Below are positions 56,045-64,000 of a stretch of 64,000 nucleotides of DNA, in pieces. The DNA comes from Dugong dugon (Eukaryota > Chordata > Mammalia > Sirenia > Dugongidae): contig CM057468.1 of assembly GCA_030035585.1 (NCBI GenBank), forward strand, positions 51,270,145-51,334,144, read 5' to 3'. The position numbers and the translations under genes are program-made. The notes under the pieces are model-generated. The model ran no database searches. It had not been told where the DNA came from and saw only the letters and a list, made by a program, of their open reading frames with translations. Position 1 is the first letter of the stretch. The number at the start of each line of letters is the position of its first letter.

Positions 56045-56945
56045 CTCAATGTCATTAATCATTAGGGAGATACAAATCGAAAGCACAATGAGTTATCACT
56101 TCACACCCACTAGGGTGGTCACCATGAGTCAGAATTGACTCCACAGCAACTAACAACAGGATGGCTACGATTAAAGAAACAAAGCAACAGATGTGGAAAA
56201 GGATGTGGAAAAACAGAAACCCTCATCCATTCCCAGTAGGATTGTAAAATGGTGTAGCCACTGTGGAAAACAGTTTGGTGGTTTCTTAAAAAGTTAAACA
56301 CAGAACTGCCATATGATCCAGCCATTCCATCCCTGGGTATATACCCAAAAGCACTGAAAGTAGGAACACAAACATATACTTGTACACCAATGTTCACTGA
56401 AGCACTGTTCACAATAGACAAAGTAGAAACAGTCTGAACGTTCATCAACAGATGAATGGATAAACAAAATGTGCTACATACATAAAATGGAATATTACTC
56501 GCCCATAAAGAGAAACGAAGTCCTAATAATCCCATAATACAGATGAACCTTGAAACCACTATGCTGAGTAAAATAAGTCCATCGCAAAAGGACAAATATT
56601 GTATGATCCCACTAATATGAAATACCTAGAATAGGCAAGTGTAGAGAGACCAGAGTTTATTAGTGGTTACCAGGGACAGGCAGGAGACAAGGGGAAAGAA
56701 GGACTCATTGCTTATGTTATTGGGGAGATAAGGGATAGAGATTTTTTGAAACTGAGGACAAATCTGCTGAGAAAATCCACTGAGTTTCTGTTGAGGATAA
56801 TGGTAAAATCTGGGAACAGATAAGGGTAATGGTTGAACAACATGATAAACATAATATCACTGAATTGTACATGTGGAGAATGTTGAAATGTCAAATGCTT
56901 TGTTACACAAGTTTACCACAATAAAAAATAAAGTTATAAAAAGAG
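56045..56945 (+). repeat. L1M 3' region
   Basis: 'acaatgagttatcacttcac', 'cactgtggaaaacagtttgg', 'gatccagccattccatccct', 'tatgctgagtaaaataagtc' and 'ttgtacatgtggagaatgtt' run in L1M order from the end of ORF2 through the 3' UTR to 'accacaataaaaaataaa'. The 158-codon antisense frame at 56119-56595 is spurious. A 44-bp foreign tail sits at 56114-56157. Confidence 0.9.
56114..56157 (+). repeat. Minute RTE/AfroSINE tail insertion in L1M
   Basis: 'gtcaccatgagtcagaattg' then 'actccacagcaactaacaac' is only the shared tail. The flanks agggtgg and aggatgg look like a short target duplication, and the L1M is continuous without it. Confidence 0.85.
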
Positions 56946-57720
56946 AGAGAGCGATAATGCAATACAAAAAATATTCACACACACACAGGTATATGTGCCC
57001 CCATTTGCCAGTTTAGGAAATTGGCTTTTTTATATACAAGGTTTCCTTAGAGTGGGAAGCTTTGTATTCCTTTCCTCACATTGCAGTCTTCTTTATCCTT
57101 CTCAGAAACTACTTCCTCTGAGAACACTTAATTTTGGGGGGAACTAAATTCTTTGAAAAACTTTTTACTGATTTACAATTTCTTTTCGATTCAAGTCTCA
57201 TTTGTTTGTGTGTTTGTATGTTTATGTGTTTGTGTGTTGATTGTTTGTTGCCACGGGGTGATACCTGGTTCTCCAGTACTTCACGGTTTCATCACTACTA
57301 GACCTGGTCTGGCAGCAGCAAAGACAAAAATGACTCAGAACTGTCATGCAAATGTTTCTCATCACCCATTCTATCTGATTTACTCTTGTTTCACTTCCAA
57401 GAACCCAGGCAAATCCTTCTCAAAGTTGTACGGCTTTTCTTAGCAGATTTGTCCTCAATTTTGAAAAATCTCTGTCCCTACATCTCCCCAATAATCCATC
57501 TTCCTTCTCCAGCCAAAGCTGTATCACCCATTATATACTTGTCAGTGTAACTACACATACATATAAATGTGTATTTTTTAATTTCCTAGCCTTTATTATG
57601 TTAGTAGGAGCAGCTACACTATTTATTTCAGATACATAAAATCTTTACTCTGCTTTTCCTAAACATTTCTCAATTATGATAACTCAGGTAAATGGCGGAT
57701 ATATCTGAATCAAGCATTAC
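56946..57720. other. Unique sequence with TG-rich patch
   Basis: A short (ac)n lies near 56975-56986 and a degenerate (tg/tttg)n patch at about 57198-57250. No gene. Confidence 0.5.
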
Positions 57721-57721
57721 A

Positions 57722-58620
57722 AAAAAACCAGCGGGAATACCTAGGGATAAAGATAACCAGAGACTTATACAATGAAAACTATAAAACACTGCTGAAAGAG
57801 ATTAAAGAAGACTTAAATAAATGGAAAGATATTCCATGTTCATGGATTGAAAGACTTACTGTTAAGATGTCAATATTAGCTAAAGTGATCTACAGATTCA
57901 ACACAATCCCAATCAAAATTCCAATAGCCTTCTTTACAGAAATTGAAAAACCAATCCTCAATTTTATACAGAATGGAAAAAGGTCTTGAATAGCTAAAGC
58001 AATGCTGAAAAAGAAGAACAAAGTAGGAGGACTCACACTTCCTAGTTTTAAAACATACTATGCAGCTACAATAATCAAAACAGCCTGGTAATGGTATAAC
58101 AACAGACACATAAACCAATGGAATAGAACTGAGAGTTCAGGAATAAACCTACACACCTATGGTCAACTGATTTTAGACAAGGGTGCTAAGTCCATTCAAC
58201 GGGGAAAGAAGAGTCTCTTCAATAAATTTTACTGGGAAAATTGCACTTCCACATGCAGAAAAATGAAACAGGGTCCATGCTTCACATGGGGTGGATTAAC
58301 CAGTAAGCAAGGTATGCACAGGCTTACAGTAAGCAAGGTACACACACACTTAATTGTGTCTACTTACTAATCTGTAGTGTACAATTTCACATGGGTTTCA
58401 CTACACCTTTGATGTGGCAATAAAACAGGTGAAATTATGCACTACAGATTAGTAAGTAAGCACAAATAAGCCCATGCGTACCTGCTCACACCATACCCAA
58501 AAAAAAAAAAAAATTCAAAATGGATTAAGGACCTAAATACACAAACCAAAACCATAAAACTCTTAGAAGAAAAAGCAGAGGCAACACTGTCAGGCCTAGC
58601 TCTTAACAATGGATTATCTA
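57722..58620 (+). pseudogene. L1 ORF2 C-terminal part, broken
   Basis: L1 downstream of the RT active site: codons for '[19 protein letters not shown]' are readable with one substitution, followed by 'FIQNGKR' and '[20 protein letters not shown]'. Many stops. Interrupted at 58287-58482 by a palindromic element. The L1 resumes with 'caaaatggattaaggaccta' and is cut by an LTR end at about 58627. Confidence 0.88.
58287..58482. mobile_element. Palindromic DNA element inside the L1
   Basis: About 196 bp. The left arm 58346-58390 and right arm 58429-58473 are inverted copies (core 'acttactaatctgtagtg' against 'cactacagattagtaagt'), with a 38-bp loop. An outer pair is aggtatgcacaggctta and the reverse of taagcccatgcgtacct. 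The flanks gcttcaca and tgctcaca could be an 8-bp hAT-type duplication. No coding capacity. I cannot name the family. Confidence 0.7.
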
Positions 58621-58626
58621 ATTGTC

Positions 58627-60060
58627 TTAGGCTGGGTTCCCTAGAGAAGCAAAACCAGTAAAGCGTTGATACAACTCTGACGTAGGACACTGAAGGTGTA
58701 CTGTTGGCCTTGTCAGCTGAAGGCAACTGACTCTGCCGGTCCTTCGAAAGAGGTATGGAAAAAAAGGCATTAGACGAACCAACAGTCACACACCAGGTTC
58801 CAGGAGATGTATTAATTTGCTCCAGCAATGAAACTGCATTTGGAACAGCAACTGCAATTGGAGTTAACCTGGTTAAGTTTTCAATAATCCACTGTCATTC
58901 TCCAAGGTCCATCTGTTTTCTGCACAGGCCAAATAGGCGAGTTCAGCGGGGATGTGGTGGGAATCACTACCCCTACACCCTTCAAGTTCGTGATGGTGGC
59001 AGTAATCTCTGCAATCCCTCCACAAATGCGGTATTGCTTTTGGTTTACTATTTTCCTAGGTAGGAGTAGTTCTAATGGCTTCCACTTGGCTTTTCCTACC
59101 ATAATAGCCCTTAATCTATTTGTGAGGGATCCATTGTGGGTGTTCTGCCAGCTGCTGAGTATATCTATTCCAGTTACGCATTCTGGAACTGGGGAAATCA
59201 CTACACCATGGGTTCAGGGACCTACTGGACCTACTGTGAGATGGACATGAGCTAAGACTCCATTAATAACCTGACCTCCATATGTCCCTAATCTGACTGG
59301 TGGGCCACAGTGTTGTTTTGGGTCTCCTGGAATTAGTGTCAGTTCACAGCCAGTATCCAGCAATCCTCAAAAAGTCTGATTATTTCCTTTTCCCCCAATG
59401 AACAATCACTCTCGTAAAAGGCTGTAGATTTCTCTGGGGAAGGCTAGGAGAGAGATTAATGGTATAAAATTTTGGCAGTGTAGTGAGGTCCTTCCTCAAG
59501 GGGACCCAGCCTCCCCTTCATTCAAGGAGTTGTGGGTCTTTAAACTGGCTCAAGTCTGGGAATTGATTGAGGGGCCATGACTCTCTATTCTGGTGATTCA
59601 AGTTAGACTGCTGTTCACTTGACCTAGAATTCTTCCGCTTGTATACATCAAGTATATATTCAGTAGACTTCACATCTATTTCACTCCTAGGAACACCATG
59701 ACTAAGTAGCCAATGCCATAAGTACATACAAGGCAGACTATTCTGATTACTGCTTTGACTTCACCGTCCATTATAGTAACCACGTCCACCTTGTCTTTGT
59801 CAAGTGAGTGCCGCCACTTGGCCCTTACTATCACAGGGTCCAATCAGCCCCACTGGAGTCAGGTGTCTTAATTAATATAGGGCAGTTCCCACTGTCAAAT
59901 CTGACTTATATACAATAGCAATCACAGCAGTCTTCAAGGATGCTGGGGCTCCCTTCACAAACTTGTTCCTCACCATCGTGGTAAAAGGTATGTTCTCTGG
60001 TCCATGTGTGGGTCTGTGGGTCTAACCTGATAAATCTACAATGAGTATGTACTGCTTTGG
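58627..60060 (-). pseudogene. ERVL-like provirus remnant (gag end, protease, RT start)
   Basis: Old endogenous retroviral internal region in antisense, broken by stops and frameshifts. The order on the minus strand is a gag-like part (about 59450-60060), a retropepsin with its DTG active-site triplet at 59349-59357, and the start of reverse transcriptase (open frame 58881-59201). The RT continues in another frame to about 58668. There it joins directly to the last 36 bp of an LTR (58629-58664), so most of RT, integrase and the rest of the 3' LTR are missing. No envelope region is seen. Non-functional. Confidence 0.85.
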
Positions 60061-60064
60061 GGGG

Positions 60065-60420
60065 AACAAACTGTAAAAATAATGTTTTATTAAAATTTTA
60101 GCATCGTCAACATGATTTTTCTTTGATTTTTACTTTTATACTCATGTATTTCCCACCCCCACATCTTCCCCAGCACTCCAATTTTGCTTTCTTAGGTTCA
60201 TAAGTCAAATGCTGCCTACCATGACTACATGTTGATCTCCTGTAGACCTGAGCATGGAGCCATGAGCTGTTTCTCAGATACTGTGGAGTTCTCTCAACAA
60301 ATGGATTTGGGAGCACAGGGTTCTCTATTTCTCTGCCTGCAGGTACACACTCATACAAATATGTCAGCACATTTCACAATGTCTTGTTCAACAGAATCAC
60401 TTTATTCTTAATCCTAATCA
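60065..60420. other. No gene or repeat recognised
   Basis: Unique sequence. Open frames on both strands are unrecognised. Confidence 0.4.
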
Positions 60421-60424
60421 TTCA

Positions 60425-60575
60425 TTAAGAGTATGGACTCTGGAGTCAGAGGTCTGGTTTGAATCCAACCTATGTGAACTTGGACAAGTTAAGTAACCTC
60501 TCTGTGCCTCAGTTTCCTAATATGCAAAGTGGGGCTAAGAAGAATAGCTACCGCAGGGGACAGAGATGAGTTGCG
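60425..60575 (+). repeat. MIR SINE
   Basis: 'gagtatggactctggagtca', 'ggtttgaatccaacctatg', 'gacaagttaagtaacctctc' and 'tgtgcctcagtttcctaata'. Head and core are clear. Confidence 0.9.
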
Positions 60576-60584
60576 TGAGTTTGT

Positions 60585-60780
60585 AGCAGGTTTCCGCCCT
60601 GGCTCTGCCACTTGAGAGCGGTGTGATCTGGGACATCTCTCAGCCCCTCTGAGCTTCAGATTCCTCATCAGTAAAAAATAGATAATCATCATAAACCTGC
60701 TCTTCTCACCTTTTAGCACGTGATGAACTGGGATAATGTATGAGAACTCTGAAGGGCTGTGCAAATGTCAGCTATTATTT
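60585..60780 (+). repeat. MIR SINE, second copy
   Basis: 'gccctggctctgccacttga', 'gatctgggacatctctcagc' and 'cttcagattcctcatcagta' to 'gggctgtgcaaatgtcagct'. A separate copy directly after the first. Confidence 0.85.
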
Positions 60781-60784
60781 TTAC

Positions 60785-61205
60785 AAAAGTCTCTATTTCA
60801 TTCTGTCATATTTGATCTTTTCATCCCCCCATGACTGCATGGGAGCCAAGGGCAGGGTGGCACTGCCTGCATTTTTAGGAAAGCAGAGAGGCCCAGAGCA
60901 TTTGACTCCACTCATCACTGTCAAAACCAAGAGTGACTTTGGCAGCATTTCAACTCCATAGTGTGTGCTGAGCCCCAGGAACAGCCAGCCAGTCATGCCC
61001 CTGAGGTGACCACTGAATTTCACAGCTTTTAAATAGAAACCCACACAGTTTGCCCAGCCAAGCCATGCCGTCATAGTGGGCACAGATATAACTCTGCAAC
61101 ACTTGAGTTTTTTTAAATGTCACATTTCTACAACTCTCCAAATCAAACATAAACTGCTCTGAGCACTCACACACTGGATACTGGCAGGAAATTCAATGGC
61201 AATCA
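60785..61205. other. No gene or repeat recognised
   Basis: Unique sequence with overlapping open frames on both strands (60740-61174), none recognised. Confidence 0.4.
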
Positions 61206-61208
61206 CTA

Positions 61209-61419
61209 TGTTGTTGTTGATGGCTGCCATCAAGTCACCTCCAACTCATGACAACCCCATCTGTGTCAGAGTAGCACTATGCTCCAAAGGGTTTTTAGTG
61301 GCTAATTCTTCAGAAGTAGAATGCCAGGCCTTTCTTTCAAGGTACCTCTACATGGACTTGAACCTCCAACCTTTGGTTAGCAACCAAGCCAATTAACATT
61401 TACAACACCCAGGGACTCC
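61209..61419 (-). mobile_element. AfroSINE, long subtype, with GTT end
   Basis: Antisense: (gtt)n, tail 'ctgccatcaagtcacctcca', body 'taattcttcagaagtagaat', head to 'acccagggactcc'. Confidence 0.92.
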
Positions 61420-61704
61420 AGGAGGAGCCATAAGCTTTCCCAAAAGCAAAGAGGCTTAAGGATAGTAACATGTTATCCCATGTGTCTCGTGCCAATCAGG
61501 CAATGATTTACCTGGGTTCTCTACCAGTAGAAAATGTCACATTAAACCAAAGAGCCATAAGTAGTTATGGAATTTTAATTATAATAACTTCTATTTCTTG
61601 AGCCAATACTATATGACAAGCACTACACGTTTCCTCATCTGTAATATGGGGATGATCATCATGACTACTTATTGATATAGCCTCATTTCATACTACCTAT
61701 CATT
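61420..61704. other. Unique sequence, MIR trace
   Basis: A faint MIR-like 'tttcctcatctgtaatatgg' lies at 61628-61650. Confidence 0.4.
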
Positions 61705-62470
61705 TTTTAACACTTTTATTGAGATATATAATTCAATACCATACAACTCACACATTTAAAGTGTAACAATCCAACAGATTTTCATATATTCACAGAGTAG
61801 TGTATCCACAATCAATTTTAGAACATTTAATTTCCCCCCAAAGGAAACCTCTTACACCTTAGCCACCACCCCCCAATTCTCCCATCCCCCCAGCCCTATA
61901 CAACCACTAATCTACTTTATGAATCTATAGATTTGTTTATTCTAGACATTTCATATAAATGGAATTATACAATATGTGGTCCTTTGTGACTGGCGTCTTT
62001 TACCTGGCATAATTTTTTCAAGGTTCATCCATGTATCAGTACTCCCTTCCTTTTTTATTGCCAAATAATATTCTGTTGTATGGATATACCACATTTTATT
62101 TATCCATTCATCACTTTATACACATTTGAGTTGTTTCCACTTTTTGGATACTATGAATAATGCCGCAATGTCTCTGTATAAGTATTTTTGTGGATGTATG
62201 TATTCAATTCTCCTCAGTATATACTCAGGAGTATAATTGCTGGATCTTATGGTAACTCTATGTTTAACATTTTGAGGAACTGCCAAGCTCTTTTCCAAAG
62301 CAGCTACGCCATTTTACACCCCCACCAGTAGCGTATAAAGTTCTAATTTTTCCACATCCTCACCAACACTATCTATCTCTTTGATTCTAGCCATCCTAGT
62401 GGATGTGAAGTGGCATCTCATTATAGTTTTTATTTGATTTGATGACTAACGATGTACCTGTCTTTTAATT
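61705..62470 (-). repeat. L1M 3' region, antisense
   Basis: 'ttttattgagatatataatt', 'gtgtatccacaatcaatttt', 'ataaatggaattatacaata', 'gccattttacacccccacca' and 'gtggatgtgaagtggcatct' run in reversed L1M order. Clear and fairly long. Confidence 0.9.
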
Positions 62471-62504
62471 ATTATTATTATGCATAATCTGATTCAATCC
62501 TCAA

Positions 62505-62650
62505 AAACAATTCTCTGAAGCAATCATGACAATATATTTCACACAGGTAGAAACTACATTTCAGAAAGGTTAAAACTCACCCAATATCACTCAACTAGGG
62601 AATACCGATACCATGATGCAAACCTAGACCTGCCTGACTCCAAAGACCTG
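62505..62650 (-). repeat. MIR SINE
   Basis: 'acatttcagaaaggttaaaa', 'ctcacccaatatcactcaac' and 'cctagacctgcctgactcca' follow the reversed MIR. Confidence 0.7.
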
Positions 62651-63019
62651 ATCCTAACCTCCAGGCAACAAGTTTCCAGAAAGTTAACCTAACAGACGGT
62701 CTTGAGGCTTAGGAAACAAGTTCCAAAGCAAATGAACTAATCACTCTGTTAAGCTTCCAATTATCCCGCCCAGACTGTCCTGTCATACTGAGAAATGAGG
62801 TCTGGAGAGATGCCACTAGCAGAAAAAGGTCTACTTTACAGTTACAGTGTAGAACTGCCAAAAACCAAAGCTCGCCAGCTCCCTGCAGCATATGGTCCTA
62901 TGGAGCACAGGACCAAAAACAAGTCTTTATCACTTATTTTTCAAACATCCCCACACCTAGGGACACTGTGGGCCGATGGACAACATTCTCAGGACCTCAA
63001 CACAGCAGCAGGAGAGAGT
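62651..63019. other. No gene or repeat recognised
   Basis: Unique sequence. The 87-codon frame at 62795-63058 is unrecognised. Confidence 0.4.
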
Positions 63020-63097
63020 GTCACTTCCTTGGTATGTGGCCTTGTGCAAGTAACTTAGTTTATTTAAACTTTAGTTTTCTCATGTGTTCTATGTGGG
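63020..63097 (+). repeat. MIR core, cut by AfroSINE
   Basis: 'ggccttgtgcaagtaactta' and 'agttttctcatgtgttctat' are MIR core words. The copy is interrupted by the SINE at 63111. Confidence 0.7.
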
Positions 63098-63110
63098 TAA
63101 TAGTAGTATT

Positions 63111-63309
63111 GTTGTTGTTGGGTCCTGTCGAGTTGGTTCCAACTCATAACGACTCCATGCGACACAGTAGATGCCCCATAGTTTTCTTGGCCGTAACCGT
63201 TACAGAAGCAGATCACCAGGTCTTTCTCCTGTGGAGCGGCTAGGTGAGTTCAAACTGTCGGCCTTTTGGTTAGCAGATGAGTGCTTAACCATTGCACCAC
63301 CAGGGCTCC
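63111..63309 (-). mobile_element. AfroSINE, full length
   Basis: Antisense: (gtt)n tail, 'gtcgagttggttccaactc', head to 'accagggctcc'. Flanked by taatagtagtatt (63098-63110) and taacagtggtatt (63311-63323), 11 of 13 identical. Confidence 0.95.
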
Positions 63310-63324
63310 TTAACAGTGGTATTA

Positions 63325-63590
63325 CTTCATATTAATAATGGATAACTATTATAAAGGGCTTACCACAGACCACACACTGCTCTGAGCACTTTATACATAT
63401 TAATTCATTCAATCTTTTCTACAACCCCATGGAATAGTCTGAGTAAGACCTATGATTGTCCTTACTTTACAGAGGACAAACTGAGGCACAGAGTTGAGTA
63501 ATTTGCTCTAGATCACACAGCTAGTAATGGCAGAGCTGAGACTCGAACCCAAGCAATGTGAGAATGAATCACCACTAGACCACACAGTGT
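63325..63590 (-). repeat. MIR SINE
   Basis: 'ctctgagcactttatacata', 'tactttacagaggacaaact', 'gaggcacagagttgagtaat' and 'cagagctgagactcgaaccc'. Near full length. Confidence 0.9.
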
Positions 63591-63594
63591 CTTC

Positions 63595-63690
63595 ATGTTG
63601 TGAGAATTAAATGAAACAATGCACGTACAGCATTTAGCACAGTACTAGGCATATGCTAAGTGCTTAATTGATGCTAAGCCATTTTTATTG
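63595..63690 (+). repeat. MIR SINE 3' part
   Basis: 'gtgagaattaaatgaaacaa', 'agcacagtactaggcatatg' and 'ctaagtgcttaattgatgct' form a MIR tail in sense orientation, opposite to its neighbour. Confidence 0.75.
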
Positions 63691-64000
63691 TAGTCATCAT
63701 CATCTTCATCATTACTTAAGAGCTGAAGCAGAGGACAACATTTAGAGCCAAGACATTACAGCACAACTCCAAAGAGCAGACTTCCAACCTTTAGAATAGT
63801 CTTATAGAAACAGAAACACTATTTACAAGACAGGATCTTAAAATCCATCCTAGAGGCATGGCACCCTTTTAAGCACCCATTTATGCACACAGCACGGTAA
63901 CTGCCAAAGGAGCTGAATGGCACTGTGGACCACCCGGGGGAGTCCCCCGATAAAAGCCCCCAAAGCCATTTGGAACACCGTCAGCAGGGGATCATCAGTG
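63691..64000. other. No gene or repeat recognised
   Basis: Unique sequence to the window end. Confidence 0.4.

Noticed and set aside
56119..56595. 158-codon minus-strand open frame, among the longest here
   Set aside because: It lies antisense to an L1M 3' region. Its Cys/Phe/Leu-rich translation is what reversed L1 gives.
3707..63309. tRNA-like A and B boxes in repeated units (possible tRNA genes)
   Set aside because: They sit in AfroSINE heads that continue into a SINE body and tail. There is no acceptor stem closure or 3' end of a tRNA gene.

Overview
This is mammalian nuclear DNA, almost certainly from an afrotherian and most likely an elephant or close relative. The diagnostic signal is a tRNA-derived SINE of the AfroSINE type, present in about 20 copies and fragments. 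With it come RTE-class LINE copies that share the SINE's 3' tail, and L1 copies carrying several related 3' untranslated regions. Older elements common to all placental mammals (L2, MIR, MLT1/MaLR LTRs, L1M, hAT and Tigger-type DNA transposons, one ERVL-like provirus) fill much of the rest. I find no intact host gene, no convincing exon, no RNA gene, no CRISPR array and no CpG island. The window reads as intergenic or deep intronic DNA, and nearly every open frame is a by-product of a repeat.

Layout: 1-6.5 kb is mostly unique sequence with L2, an RTE end and one AfroSINE. 6.5-14.7 kb holds an L1 3' end, five AfroSINEs and a SINE tail, L2 copies, an MLT1 LTR and an internally deleted RTE. 16.4-23.7 kb is a nested stack: an old L1 with endonuclease and reverse transcriptase remnants, broken by a 1.2 kb insertion, then joined through a partial AfroSINE to a 5'-truncated RTE that itself carries an L1 3'-end insertion. 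24.2-25.2 kb is an MLT1 LTR split by an antisense L1 3' end. 25.2-29.1 kb is mostly unassigned. 29.4-31.6 kb is a single composite L1 insertion. 32.6-42.8 kb is a patchwork of L1, L2, MIR, hAT, Tigger, LTR and AfroSINE. 44.3-46.1 kb is a 1.86 kb RTE on the minus strand. 46-56 kb is repeat-poor and holds the best candidates for conserved noncoding sequence. 56-60 kb holds L1M, an L1 carrying a palindromic DNA element, and an ERVL remnant. 60-64 kb has MIR, AfroSINE and L1M.

The parts are linked by retrotransposition. RTE reverse transcriptase is the expected mobilising enzyme for AfroSINE, because the two share a 3' tail. L1 accounts for the poly(A)-ended insertions. The most interesting signals are structural: an L1 insertion whose perfect 14-bp target duplication encloses about 630 bp of non-L1 DNA; two independent insertions of the same three-part L1 3' end; a palindromic element inside an L1; and very short RTE/SINE-tail insertions. 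All family names rest on recognising consensus features by eye, not on a database search, so boundaries are good to about 10-30 bp unless a target duplication fixes them.
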